Origin: a virus
DNA: 46,860 nucleotides
Reading direction: 5' to 3' (one strand)
Virus record (IMG/VR): IMGVR_UViG_3300044730_001128
Location: 1 to 46,860 of that record
A program made the translations under genes and the position numbers. Every line of letters starts with the position of its first letter. Positions within the stretch are counted from its first letter, which is position 1. Under the pieces are notes generated by a model. That model made no database searches, was not told the origin of the DNA, and saw only the letters and a list, made by a program, of their open reading frames with translations. Of this stretch, positions 9,269-16,296 are shown piece by piece.

Positions 9269-9293
9269 TGACCGACCCACCTCTACTGGACCG

Positions 9294-10175
9294 ATGGAAG
9301 CATCCTATCGCGCAGATACCGCTGCGCCCACTCTTTCCGAAGCCTGGAAACTTTTTGTTGACGAGCGCAGTGTCGCGCTGTGTCCAACGAGTCTTACCAG
9401 CGACTACCGCCAAGTCACAAAGTGGCTGGCGCGGTGTCCCATCCAAAACTTTTCCGAAGGCCGCAAGATCTTGACCTGGCTCCTCCAGCAGGAACCAGTG
9501 CCGTCCTCCCGTCGAGTCTGCATGTACGTCCGCAGCCTCTACAAGTGGGCTGCAGCCGAAGACGTCGCCATCTTGCCGCGAAACCCAGTGGCAAATTTCC
9601 GGATGCCTAAGGCACCTCAACGCGACCACGAAATCGTCGTCATTCCACGCAACGAGATCTCACTGGTGCTCGTCGCCCTAGAAAGCAAGCTGGCCTACAA
9701 AAAGGTCAACTGGTCATTTTTCGCCGAGTTCATGCTCCAAACGGCCATGCGTACCGGCGAAGTCCGCGCCATGAAATGGAAAGACATCCAGGACGACCGT
9801 GTACTGGTGCACAGCAACTTCACACTCACTCACGGCCACAAGGACAGCACCAAAACAAACAAGAAACGCTGGGTACCCCTAAACGCACGAACCAAGGAAA
9901 TCCTGTTTGTCCTCCCGCGAGACTCCGAATACGTATTCCCCTGGAACCGCCTGGCTTTCCAGAGCTTCTTCACCAAGCGTATGCGCCAGTTGCATGACGC
10001 CGGCTTCATCCAAAAACGCTACCGCCCCTACGATCTCCGCCACGTCGCCATCAGTCGCTGGCTCGAAGCTGGTATTCCCGTAACCCAAGCCGCCGCATGG
10101 GCCGGTAACACAGCTCAAGTCATCTGGAAACACTATGCCGCCAACACAACCGAATACGAAATTCCTGTGCTCTGA
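9294..10175 (+). CDS. int: Tyrosine recombinase / phage integrase (293 aa)
   Basis: The catalytic C-terminal half carries the tyrosine recombinase signature: Arg153 in TAMRTGEVR, a lysine in the beta-hairpin TKTNKKRWVPL, Arg249-His250 in PYDLRH, a basic/aromatic position in VIWKHYA, and nucleophile Tyr281. The first box-II histidine is Tyr, as in many phage integrases. Residues 1-110 resemble the SAM-like core-binding domain. Length is near normal for the family, with a reduced N-terminus that lacks an obvious arm-binding domain. It would insert the phage into the host chromosome at att sites. No excisionase or repressor is recognisable next to it. No strong ribosome-binding site precedes the ATG. 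Confidence 0.9.
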   Translation: MEASYRADTAAPTLSEAWKLFVDERSVALCPTSLTSDYRQVTKWLARCPIQNFSEGRKILTWLLQQEPVPSSRRVCMYVRSLYKWAAAEDVAILPRNPVANFRMPKAPQRDHEIVVIPRNEISLVLVALESKLAYKKVNWSFFAEFMLQTAMRTGEVRAMKWKDIQDDRVLVHSNFTLTHGHKDSTKTNKKRWVPLNARTKEILFVLPRDSEYVFPWNRLAFQSFFTKRMRQLHDAGFIQKRYRPYDLRHVAISRWLEAGIPVTQAAAWAGNTAQVIWKHYAANTTEYEIPVL

Positions 10176-10207
10176 CCTTAAAGTAATTACGCATCACAGC
10201 CACGACC

Positions 10208-10345
10208 TTGGCCGTAAAGTCGAAAACTGGTACTGCCCGCGTACAACACGTTCCTGGCAAGCCCAAACGCACCCGCCAAGGCCAAGGGCAACACAGCCTC
10301 CCTAACCACGGCCGCAAAAAGATGCGCGGCCAAGGTAAGGGTTAA
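10208..10345 (+). CDS. Small basic protein with RGQGKG ending (45 aa)
   Basis: This short frame starts with TTG and encodes a Lys/Arg/Gly/Gln-rich peptide with PGKPKRTRQGQGQHS and a C-terminal KKMRGQGKG. I recognise this layout from very small proteins widespread in cyanophages. Its stop overlaps the ATG of the next gene (TAATG), and an in-frame stop at 10184-10186 limits other starts. The high charge suggests binding to nucleic acid or the virion; the function is unknown. No Shine-Dalgarno is seen, so the start is uncertain. Confidence 0.6.
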   Translation: MAVKSKTGTARVQHVPGKPKRTRQGQGQHSLPNHGRKKMRGQGKG

Positions 10346-10494
10346 TGGACGACCGCACGCGGCAGAACTGGGAGAAAGTTCGCCTGGCGCTTGAAGCCAC
10401 CGGCAAAACCGACTCCTTTTTCTACCGTCGTGCGGTCGCAATACTAAAAACCGGGCGCGACCCGGAAGACTTTCCAACGCCGAATAAGATATAA
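10345..10494 (+). CDS. Small hypothetical protein (49 aa)
   Basis: Coupled to the preceding basic protein by TAATG. The peptide MDDRTRQNWEKVRLALEATG... FPTPNKI is predicted to be two helices joined at TGKTDSFFYRRA, with no cysteine or membrane segment. Similar NWxKVRxALExxGKTxSxFYxRA peptides occur in cyanophages, which supports a real gene. The function is not known. Confidence 0.6.
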   Translation: MDDRTRQNWEKVRLALEATGKTDSFFYRRAVAILKTGRDPEDFPTPNKI

Positions 10495-10512
10495 GTAGAT
10501 CCGTTGGGACCC

Positions 10513-10755
10513 GTGGCCGAAACCCCGTCTGACACTGGTTTTTGGCGGGGCGTCAAACAAGAAGCCGCAGCTGGTCTCCTGGTACTTCTCGCCGGCGGCG
10601 GCATCACCGGCATCGGCTACTTGGTGTACACAGTTCCATCCCAACTGGAGCGTGTCATCCAAAATCAAGAACAGTTCAAAACTCGCGTTGGTCAACTAGA
10701 AGACACCGTTAAAGATCACGACGTTCGTATCATCAAACTAGAGTTACGCCGCTAA
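10513..10755 (+). CDS. Membrane protein with coiled coil, holin-like (80 aa)
   Basis: The GTG at 10513 (GTGGCC, as in other genes here) gives MAETPSDTGFW; a TTG nine bases upstream is the alternative. Residues ~20-41 form one membrane helix rich in L, G and V, followed by a charged helix with heptad-like spacing (QLERVIQNQEQFKTRVGQLE...). This topology matches small phage holin-like or superinfection-exclusion membrane proteins. It lies three genes upstream of the endolysin, so I infer a holin or accessory lysis protein. The ATG of the next gene overlaps its stop (TAATG). Confidence 0.6.
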   Translation: MAETPSDTGFWRGVKQEAAAGLLVLLAGGGITGIGYLVYTVPSQLERVIQNQEQFKTRVGQLEDTVKDHDVRIIKLELRR

Positions 10756-10940
10756 TGGCCGTCGTACATACCACTGACCACGGCGACGGCTACCGCCTGG
10801 AACAGTTGATGAACGAACGCGGCGACATCTACTACCGCGCCTGCAAAGACAGCGTGTGCCGTTACGCCGAAGACCACTACATCGCCATGATGTATCTCGA
10901 AGGCATGGGCTGGGATCCTAAGCAACAAGACCTCCAGTAA
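10755..10940 (+). CDS. Small hypothetical protein (61 aa)
   Basis: Overlaps the upstream stop by TAATG, implying coupled translation. The sequence MAVVHTTDHGDGYRLEQLM... YLEGMGWDPKQQDLQ is acidic, with two cysteines and no membrane segment. Its 3' end runs 23 bases into the HNH nuclease gene on the opposite strand. No family is recognised. Confidence 0.55.
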   Translation: MAVVHTTDHGDGYRLEQLMNERGDIYYRACKDSVCRYAEDHYIAMMYLEGMGWDPKQQDLQ

Positions 10941-11238
10941 TCCAAAAAATAATCTGATCTTCCCGCTCAGCTGTCCAAAACGACTGGCGCCTGTACCACT
11001 CAATCCAATCTTCCGACGACTTAGCAATGTTGCAGGCAAAACAGCACGCCACCAAATTCTGCTGGTGCGTCAAACCACCCTTCATTTTTGGGTGAACATG
11101 ATCCAGCGTTGCAGCACGCCCCAGGTCATCCCCGCAATACGCGCAGCAGTTATCCCAATCGCTCAGGATTGATTGCCTAAACCTTAACTTTGCCTCTTTT
11201 TTGTTTAAGTATTCGCCATCTTCGATGCGATGGTCCAT
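10918..11238 (-). CDS. HNH endonuclease (106 aa)
   Basis: Small free-standing HNH nuclease. Zinc-binding pairs C32-x2-C35 (CAYC) and C66-x2-C69 (CFAC) frame the catalytic LDHVHPKMKGG (D46, H47, H49) and the conserved Asn61 of HQQNLVACC. It is the only minus-strand gene in the integrase-lysis block, and its end overlaps the neighbouring plus-strand gene, which suggests a later insertion. Such enzymes in phages act as homing nucleases, in packaging, or in host DNA attack; its distance from the terminase argues against a cos-cleavage partner. N-terminal residues 1-25 are helical and basic. Confidence 0.85.
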   Translation of the reverse strand: MDHRIEDGEYLNKKEAKLRFRQSILSDWDNCCAYCGDDLGRAATLDHVHPKMKGGLTHQQNLVACCFACNIAKSSEDWIEWYRRQSFWTAEREDQIIFWITGGLVA

Positions 11239-11248
11239 ACCCGGCAGT

Positions 11249-11267
11249 GGCTACCCGAACGGTAGCC
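11249..11267. other. Perfect 7-bp stem-loop upstream of the HNH gene
   Basis: GGCTACC and GGTAGCC pair around loop CGAAC, between the start of the minus-strand HNH gene (11238) and the plus-strand gene at 11338. No T-run follows on either strand, so it is not a classic terminator. It could be an operator or a 5' leader structure of the HNH transcript. Confidence 0.5.
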
Positions 11268-11337
11268 GTAGAAACTATTACGTGCTCTGGCGCTCTTGTC
11301 TACTACAGCTAAACTTCATTGGAACTACTGATTTCTT

Positions 11338-11478
11338 ATGGACGACAAGACCATTGCTGTCGCCGCCATCATCGTTGCCGCCGGCAGCGAGATCATCGGC
11401 ATGAGCAAGCTCAAATCCAATAGCTGGATCCAGTTGGGGCTCCAGGCACTTCGCCTGATGTTCCCCAAGCGCCGCTGA
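11338..11478 (+). CDS. Small membrane protein next to endolysin (46 aa)
   Basis: ATG start; the N-terminal half (TIAVAAIIVAAGSEIIGMS) is one hydrophobic helix, followed by KLKSNSWIQLGLQALRLMF and a basic end. I recognise SEIIGxSxLKSNSxxQLxLQ from small cyanophage proteins of unknown function. Lying 19 bases upstream of the endolysin, it is the best positioned holin candidate together with the gene at 10513, but one helix and short length leave this open. Confidence 0.65.
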   Translation: MDDKTIAVAAIIVAAGSEIIGMSKLKSNSWIQLGLQALRLMFPKRR

Positions 11479-11497
11479 CACTGAAGAGGGCCTTGTC

Positions 11498-12625
11498 ATG
11501 GCAACCAACAAGATCCGCCTCGGCGATTTGTTCCGGTACTACAAGGCCCTCCCTCACCAGATGGCGGCCATCACCGAACTGGAACAACTCATCAACAAGG
11601 CCAACCCCCACATTCTTGGCCGCGACCAAGGCTGGTTCAAGACCTGGAGTGTGGCCGGCAAACAAAGCAGCTTCCCCAATACCTGGGAAGGCATCCTCGA
11701 AGCCGCCCGCGTCGCCGGCGCCAAATTCCCCGAACTTGTTGCCGCCCAATGGGCACTGGAATCCGCCTACGGCAAACTCGTTTCCGGCCGCAACAATTTC
11801 TTCGGCCTCAAGGGCTCGGGCAGCGACACCAAAACCCAAGAATTCATCAACAACCAGTGGGTCACGATCACCGACAGCTTCATCGACTTCCCCGATTTAC
11901 TGTCCTGCGTCATCTACCTCGTTGACCACTGGTACAAAGACTTCAAAAACTACAAAGGCTGCAACAACGCCAGCACCCGCGAAGAAGCCGCCCAATGGCT
12001 GGTGAAAGAAGGTTACGCAACCGACCCCAACTATGCCGGCAAGTTGATTGAGCTGATGACCCAGCACGCGGGAGCTAAACCTCTCGTCAAGCCAAAAGAA
12101 AAAATCCTAAAGGTTGCATACGAGTATCAGCTGGGACCCGACGACGGCGCCACCGGCTACCGCCAGTGTTTCAGCTCCAGCTGCGCGATGGTGGCCCGCT
12201 ACTACGGCAAGATCTCGGGCGACTACGAGTACAACAAACTCCGCGCCCGTTTCGGTGACACCACCGACCCCAAAGCCCAAATCGCTGCCTTCAAAGCACT
12301 GGGACTAACCGCCACCTTCGAGATGGATGGCACGGTCGAAGAGCTGGAGAACGAGATTAACAATGGCTATCCCACTCCAGTCGGCTGGCTTCACAAAGGC
12401 CCCGTGAGCAACCCATCCGGCACCGGCCACTGGAGCGTGGTGGTCGGCTTCACGCCTACCCACTTCATCCACAATGACCCCTACGGCGAGGCCAACCTCG
12501 TCAACGGTGGCTACGTCAGCCACAAGGGCGGCGCGGGCGTCGCCTACTCCCGCAAAAACTGGCTGCCTCGTTGGCTGATTGAGGGTGACGATACCGGCTG
12601 GTTCCTTAAAGTTCGCCCTAGGTGA
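11498..12625 (+). CDS. Bifunctional endolysin: glucosaminidase plus C39-like peptidase (375 aa)
   Basis: The ATG follows GAAGAGGG. Residues ~60-190 are a GH73-type glucosaminidase domain: catalytic Glu88 in AQWALESAYGK, then SGRNNFFGLKG, FIDFPDLLSCVIYLVDHWY and YATDPNYAGKL. Residues ~210-370 are a C39-like cysteine peptidase: Cys224 in RQCFSSSCAMVARYY, His311 in GTGHWSVVVGF, Asp327 in HNDPYGE. The N-terminal ~50 residues (IRLGDLFRYYKALPHQ) form a helix seen in other cyanophage lysins. Together it would cut both glycan strands and peptide bridges of peptidoglycan. Flanking small membrane proteins complete a lysis module. No signal peptide is seen, so release should depend on a holin. Confidence 0.88.
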   Translation: MATNKIRLGDLFRYYKALPHQMAAITELEQLINKANPHILGRDQGWFKTWSVAGKQSSFPNTWEGILEAARVAGAKFPELVAAQWALESAYGKLVSGRNNFFGLKGSGSDTKTQEFINNQWVTITDSFIDFPDLLSCVIYLVDHWYKDFKNYKGCNNASTREEAAQWLVKEGYATDPNYAGKLIELMTQHAGAKPLVKPKEKILKVAYEYQLGPDDGATGYRQCFSSSCAMVARYYGKISGDYEYNKLRARFGDTTDPKAQIAAFKALGLTATFEMDGTVEELENEINNGYPTPVGWLHKGPVSNPSGTGHWSVVVGFTPTHFIHNDPYGEANLVNGGYVSHKGGAGVAYSRKNWLPRWLIEGDDTGWFLKVRPR

Positions 12626-12627
12626 CC

Positions 12628-12849
12628 ATGCGCCCCATCGAACACACCACCGAGTCCTGCTTCCACAAGGCCGCCACCGACCAGTGGCTGATCGACCGCT
12701 TCAACTCCGGCGATTACCGTGGCCTCCTCGAAGCCGCCCTCATCCTGAACACGCTCCACCAGCTGGAGCAAACAAAAGCCCGGTGGGCTATCCGCGAAGC
12801 CGCAGAAAACCTCACCGAGCAATTTGGCCTAGACCGCGACTCGGCCTAG
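12628..12849 (+). CDS. Hypothetical helical protein (73 aa)
   Basis: Begins right after the endolysin stop; a GTG overlapping that stop (12622) is an alternative start. The product is largely alpha-helical (LLEAALILNTLHQLEQ, ARWAIREAAENLTEQF), without membrane segment. It ends tail to tail with the minus-strand gene at 12846, sharing the stop bases. No function is recognised; position suggests a late, lysis-linked accessory gene. Confidence 0.55.
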   Translation: MRPIEHTTESCFHKAATDQWLIDRFNSGDYRGLLEAALILNTLHQLEQTKARWAIREAAENLTEQFGLDRDSA

Positions 12850-13028
12850 TCGCCCTTCTCCAACTGCTCGATGTACTGCTGGTACAAGCCGGTGTACAGC
12901 GAATGTAGCGGATGATCGGAACTGTCCCGGCCATCTTGTACATATAACCTGTCCAAGAAACGAGTCCGCGCATCATCCACGCAAACCCGCGCCCAGGCTT
13001 CCGTCGCCCAATCAGCTGGTGTGCTCAT
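12846..13028 (-). CDS. Hypothetical protein (60 aa)
   Basis: The start MSTPADWATEAW at 13028 is preferred because it overlaps the end of the upstream gene by only 17 bases; the longer frame would overlap more. The product has helix-forming sequence with DDARTRFLDRLYVQDGRDSSDH and TGLYQQYIEQLE. It is the last gene of a three-gene minus-strand unit (13487 to 12846). Function unknown. Confidence 0.5.
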   Translation of the reverse strand: MSTPADWATEAWARVCVDDARTRFLDRLYVQDGRDSSDHPLHSLYTGLYQQYIEQLEKGD

Positions 13029-13281
13029 CCTGCTTTTTCTCCACGAGTTTGAGTCGCCGGTTCCGTCCTTCCTTGGGACCAGCATGTGACCGCGCCAGCC
13101 TAGGCTTCGGCGCCGCCTCAGGCGGCACCTCCACCATGCAATTCGGGTAAAGATTCCTTGCCACCTGAATCGCGTGATTCAGCGACAACCCCTTTACCAG
13201 ATCCCGTTTGGCACCCTTACCGGGCAACCAAATCGTTAGCTCGTACTGCCGAAGTTTTCCCTGCGCCGGCACTATTTCCAT
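13012..13281 (-). CDS. Hypothetical basic protein (89 aa)
   Basis: Middle gene of the unit 13487-12846, overlapping both neighbours. The N-terminal ~50 residues (LRQYELTIWLPGKGAKRDLV, then NHAIQVARNLYPNCMVEV) look like a small alpha/beta domain; the C-terminal tail is strongly basic and probably disordered. Similar YELTIWLPGKG proteins occur in cyanophages as far as I recall. The tail may bind nucleic acid, but no function is established. Confidence 0.55.
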   Translation of the reverse strand: MEIVPAQGKLRQYELTIWLPGKGAKRDLVKGLSLNHAIQVARNLYPNCMVEVPPEAAPKPRLARSHAGPKEGRNRRLKLVEKKQDEHTS

Positions 13282-13487
13282 GACTTGGGATAGTTGGGTT
13301 CTTCAATGCTATGAACAGCAACAAAGCTGTTAGTGCGGTCAGCAACAACTCGCGCCGCCTCGACAGCACGCTCGTACGTGACCCAGCTGGAGGCATCCTC
13401 CTTAGTCGCCGTAAAACCGATTCCATTCCCTGGTCCGTAGACCGCCGTGACCCAGCGATCCCCGGCCATCACCACATAACGAGTCAT
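13272..13487 (-). CDS. Hypothetical protein (71 aa)
   Basis: First gene of a minus-strand unit of three. MTRYVVMAGDRWVTAVYGPG and the following TATKEDASSWVTYERAVEAA suggest a compact beta-beta-alpha fold of the kind that reads out in small phage proteins. Its stop overlaps the next start by ten bases. A 13-base palindrome lies six bases upstream of the start codon. Function unknown. Confidence 0.55.
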   Translation of the reverse strand: MTRYVVMAGDRWVTAVYGPGNGIGFTATKEDASSWVTYERAVEAARVVADRTNSFVAVHSIEEPNYPKSWK

Positions 13488-13492
13488 CTGTT

Positions 13493-13505
13493 GTAATTGA
13501 ATTAC
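13493..13505. promoter_or_regulatory. AT-rich palindrome, candidate operator
   Basis: GTAATT G AATTAC is a perfect inverted repeat of six bases around one centre base. It sits 6-18 bases upstream of the minus-strand gene starting at 13487 and downstream of the ribbon-helix-helix gene. A regulator bound here would block that unit. No matching half-sites were seen at the other candidate operator (13858-13872), so a different protein may bind. Confidence 0.45.
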
Positions 13506-13565
13506 TGTGTAAGTCTAGTAGATCCTGCACCATCGGACCAGACTATGAAGACATCTAACTGAGTC

Positions 13566-13841
13566 TTATGCGTCCGGTCCTGCTTTCGGTTGTTCTTGCC
13601 TGGAGCGCATTCTGCCCTCCACCCGCTTTTTCACCGACTCACGCCACAAGGCTTCATCCGCAGCCTCCGCCGCCTTGTATTCCGAGGCCGGCAGAGCTTT
13701 TTCAAGCGCGGTATAAACCATATCCCGCAGCAACGCCGTCACCTTTTTACCTTCCCCAGCCGCAAGATTTTCCGCCAGCTTGTACCGATGCGGGTCCAGC
13801 AGCAACTGGCAATACAGCTTCGATCCGTGCTTCAGCGGCAT
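13566..13841 (-). CDS. Ribbon-helix-helix DNA-binding regulator (91 aa)
   Basis: The start MPLKHGSKLYCQLLL at 13841 is preferred over a GTG at 13892, which would place the inverted repeat at 13858-13872 inside the gene. Residues ~6-46 fit the Arc/CopG ribbon-helix-helix fold: a strand (KLYCQLLLDP), helix A (HRYKLAENLAAGEG) and helix B (KVTALLRDMVYTALEKAL). The C-terminal half is a charged helix (about residues 50-91), perhaps for oligomerisation. Such proteins bind short inverted repeats as dimers of dimers and usually repress their own promoter. It is transcribed away from the small Cys protein at 13898. With no CI-like repressor visible, it is a candidate for lysogeny or early-gene control. 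Confidence 0.7.
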   Translation of the reverse strand: MPLKHGSKLYCQLLLDPHRYKLAENLAAGEGKKVTALLRDMVYTALEKALPASEYKAAEAADEALWRESVKKRVEGRMRSRQEQPKAGPDA

Positions 13842-13857
13842 GGTACGTGGTCTAGTC

Positions 13858-13872
13858 TGATACATAGTATCA
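13858..13872. promoter_or_regulatory. Inverted repeat, probable operator of the RHH regulator
   Basis: TGATAC ATA GTATCA is a perfect six-base inverted repeat with a three-base spacer. It lies 17 bases upstream of the preferred start of the ribbon-helix-helix gene and 26 bases before the divergent gene at 13898, so one site could control both. The size and spacing fit operators of Arc/CopG-type proteins. Confidence 0.6.
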
Positions 13873-13897
13873 TACTGAGAAACACTAGACACGCGCC

Positions 13898-14068
13898 ATG
13901 TCCGAGTATTCCACCCCCTGCTGCAAAGCTGAATACGGCATCGGCGGCGAAGGCTCGACCCACTGGTATCTCTGCACCGCCTGCGGTAAACCTGTCGCCG
14001 TCATTGAATCACCGACAGAAGAAGAGGCCGAGGCTTTGTTGCTCCAATGTGGGCATGGCGTCGGGTAA
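13898..14068 (+). CDS. Small zinc-ribbon-like protein (56 aa)
   Basis: Divergent from the ribbon-helix-helix gene. Cysteines are arranged as PCC near residue 8, LCTAC in the middle and QCGH near the end, which could form one zinc site. The middle (STHWYLCTACGKPV) resembles rubredoxin-type knuckles. It is the only plus-strand gene in this minus-strand block, and its stop lies one base before the stop of the convergent gene at 14069. Function unknown; possible transcription or host-interaction factor. Confidence 0.6.
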   Translation: MSEYSTPCCKAEYGIGGEGSTHWYLCTACGKPVAVIESPTEEEAEALLLQCGHGVG

Positions 14069-14278
14069 TTACCACCGAATATCGTCGTCCACTTTTTTCC
14101 GCCACGCATTGGACTGCGCCCGTCTCGCCCCACCCCTCTGCTTGGCACAGCCCTGCCGAATTTGCCGCGCCCACTCCAAAAACGCAGCCATTCTGTGCAA
14201 GTCCGCCGTCTTCGCCAGGCGAATCTCCCGCTGGAGCCACTCCATCACAAGTTCCCTTCCCGTGCGGGCTGGACTCAT
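14069..14278 (-). CDS. Hypothetical helical, basic protein (69 aa)
   Basis: Its ATG overlaps the stop of the preceding 56-residue gene (ATGA), making it the third gene of the DNA polymerase unit. The product is predicted all-helical (LVMEWLQREIRLAKTADLHR, MAAFLEWARQIRQG) with a basic C-terminus (ARRAQSNAWRKKVDDD). No domain is recognised; coupling to polA suggests a replication accessory. Confidence 0.55.
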   Translation of the reverse strand: MSPARTGRELVMEWLQREIRLAKTADLHRMAAFLEWARQIRQGCAKQRGGARRAQSNAWRKKVDDDIRW

Positions 14279-14445
14279 GCGTCTAACTCTGAGACTCGCT
14301 TGATGGACTGGACCAGTCTGCCGGGATATTGCTGCCTGACCTGCATGTGCGCCTGGAACGCATCCGGCGCCACCACATAAACATCGTGCATCGGGCCATG
14401 AAGTGCGTACAACCTGACCCGATACTCGAAGTCCTCCCGGATCAC
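14275..14445 (-). CDS. Small hypothetical protein coupled to polA (56 aa)
   Basis: A GTG start overlaps the polymerase stop (GTGA), and its own stop overlaps the next ATG, so it is bracketed by two couplings, strong evidence for translation. The sequence (M)IREDFEYRVRLYALHG... VYVVAPDAFQAHMQVRQQYPG... resembles a single alpha/beta unit with a strand-helix-strand order. Function unknown. Confidence 0.6.
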   Translation of the reverse strand: MIREDFEYRVRLYALHGPMHDVYVVAPDAFQAHMQVRQQYPGRLVQSIKRVSELDA

Positions 14446-16274
14446 TTTGCCTGGTCCCAGCTCAACCCGACCTTAGCCTCTGCGAGCGGCGGAATATCTC
14501 CGAGCCAGCGGGCTTCGGATTCCTCCATGATTGCCTGGAGCTGAGCGGCCCAGGCGTCGGCGTATTCCTCTTTTACGAGCAAAATGATTTCGTCATGCAC
14601 CACGCCGGCCAAGCGCACCCGCTCTTCCCCGTCTGCTTTAAGGAACGGCCACAGTTTGCCGAGCGTAAGTTTGAGGACGGCGGCACCAGCTCCCTGGATT
14701 GGGGTGTTGCAACGGGTCGTAAGTTTATTGTTCTCGCCCGGTAGAAACCGCCGCAAGCCCGACATGCGTATGCGGATAGATGGATTGTCCGGAGCCGCAT
14801 CAGCAGCGCGAGCATTGTTGCGCTGCCATTTGGAGATGCCTTTATATGCAGCGTGGAACTTTTCCCGCACCGTCGCAGCCTCATCAAGATCCATCTGGAT
14901 TCCCATCGCTGCTGCATAATTTCTGAGCCCTTTTGCACCACTTCCGTATAACAAACCGAAGTTGGCTGATTTACTAACTTGCCGCTGTTCTTTTGTAACA
15001 TCTTCTTCCTTGACCCCATAAATCTGCGTCGCTGTAATCGTATGCAGGTCTTTCCCCTGCTGGAACACCTGAGTCATAAGAGGATCTTGAGCTTCTGCCG
15101 CCGCCAGCCGCAACTCCATCTGTCCGTAGTCCGCTACAACCAGTTGCCAACCAGTTGGTGCCTGCACGCAAGCCCGAAAACGCACGTCCCGCGGCACTTG
15201 TTGCAGGTTGGGACTCATGCAACTCATCCTGCCGGTGTCAGCCCCCATCTGCAGATAACTGGCACGAATAAAACCATCATCCGACAAATTCTTTAACAAA
15301 GTCTCCGCCATTTGCCGCCGCTTCTCTACACGTTTCCACCGCAAATAATCCGCAATAAGTTTGTGCTCCCCAATGTATTCCTGGAGCGCAGACTTACTCG
15401 CACTTTTCTTACCGGTCTTCATATCGACCGGAGCTTCACCCAACAACGCGGTGAACTTCGCCAGCAACTGCACCGGACTATTTAGGTTAAAAACATCAGG
15501 ATCAGTTTTCTTACCTTTCGCCCCAGGCTTTGTCTGGTACAGCAGGTTCCCGTCGAGCCCGCGGTGCAGCTTGGCGTGCTCCGGCAGCGCCACATCAAAA
15601 TCTTCGATGAACTTGGCGCCAACCTCGTTGTGCTCAATGTCGAGGTCCTCGATCAGCTGCTGTAAGGAGTCCTTGTCGAAAGGAAGTCCGGTGCGCCAAA
15701 GCTGCGCCATCGCCGGCAACGCCTTGCACTCCAGGTGCCAAGCCGGCAACAACGGCGGCGACGCAGCCGCCATCCGCTGCATGATCGGCTCCCACAACTC
15801 CGTCAACACCACTACATCCTTCGCCGCATACTCCAGCTGGCTCGCCGACACATCCGCCGACCAGTCACTGCGCTGTTCCTCCTTGGAAATTTCGTAGCCC
15901 AGATACCGCCGGACCACGTGCTGGAGCCCGTTCTTCACGTTGGCCAAGCCATTGGTCAGGATCCGGCTAGCCAGCATCGAACAGAGCACCTGCCCTTCCG
16001 GGTAAATCTCATGCTCTTGGAGCCAGCCCAGATCAAACACGGCATTGTGCGCCAGCCAGGTCCGTTTTTTGGTGAAGAAGTTTTCCAGCGTGATCCAGTC
16101 CTCATCGCTGAACTGCCAGCAGTCCAGTACGACGGGCGATTGATCCACGGTGGCCAGCTGCAGCAGCCGCAGACCACCAAATTTTGGTTGGAGCCCAGTG
16201 GTCTCCACGTCAAACGCCACGAAGCTGGCGCCGTCGAGCGTGGGCAGGTGCTCGATCCCCTGAAGAATGTTCAT
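14442..16274 (-). CDS. polA: DNA polymerase I, family A (610 aa)
   Basis: Replicative phage polymerase without a 5'-3' nuclease domain. Residues ~1-180 are a DEDD 3'-5' proofreading exonuclease: FDVETTG (D22, E24), HNAVFDLGWL and YAAKDVVVL. The polymerase part has motif A VVADYGQMELRLA (D382), motif B QVSKSANFGLLYGSG (K435, F439) and motif C VVHDEI (D561). F439 corresponds to E. coli Phe762, the position used to sort viral PolA types; Phe favours the E. coli-like, fast replicative form. It heads a unit with two small genes, and the primase-helicase and SSB lie a few kilobases away. Length is normal for phage family A enzymes. Confidence 0.95.
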   Translation of the reverse strand: MNILQGIEHLPTLDGASFVAFDVETTGLQPKFGGLRLLQLATVDQSPVVLDCWQFSDEDWITLENFFTKKRTWLAHNAVFDLGWLQEHEIYPEGQVLCSMLASRILTNGLANVKNGLQHVVRRYLGYEISKEEQRSDWSADVSASQLEYAAKDVVVLTELWEPIMQRMAAASPPLLPAWHLECKALPAMAQLWRTGLPFDKDSLQQLIEDLDIEHNEVGAKFIEDFDVALPEHAKLHRGLDGNLLYQTKPGAKGKKTDPDVFNLNSPVQLLAKFTALLGEAPVDMKTGKKSASKSALQEYIGEHKLIADYLRWKRVEKRRQMAETLLKNLSDDGFIRASYLQMGADTGRMSCMSPNLQQVPRDVRFRACVQAPTGWQLVVADYGQMELRLAAAEAQDPLMTQVFQQGKDLHTITATQIYGVKEEDVTKEQRQVSKSANFGLLYGSGAKGLRNYAAAMGIQMDLDEAATVREKFHAAYKGISKWQRNNARAADAAPDNPSIRIRMSGLRRFLPGENNKLTTRCNTPIQGAGAAVLKLTLGKLWPFLKADGEERVRLAGVVHDEIILLVKEEYADAWAAQLQAIMEESEARWLGDIPPLAEAKVGLSWDQAK

Positions 16275-16296
16275 GCCGGGTAGGGCGTGTTCTGTA

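Noticed and set aside
13590-14303. 237-residue plus-strand frame through the RHH and small-gene region
   Set aside because: It contradicts four better supported short genes and has random-looking composition.
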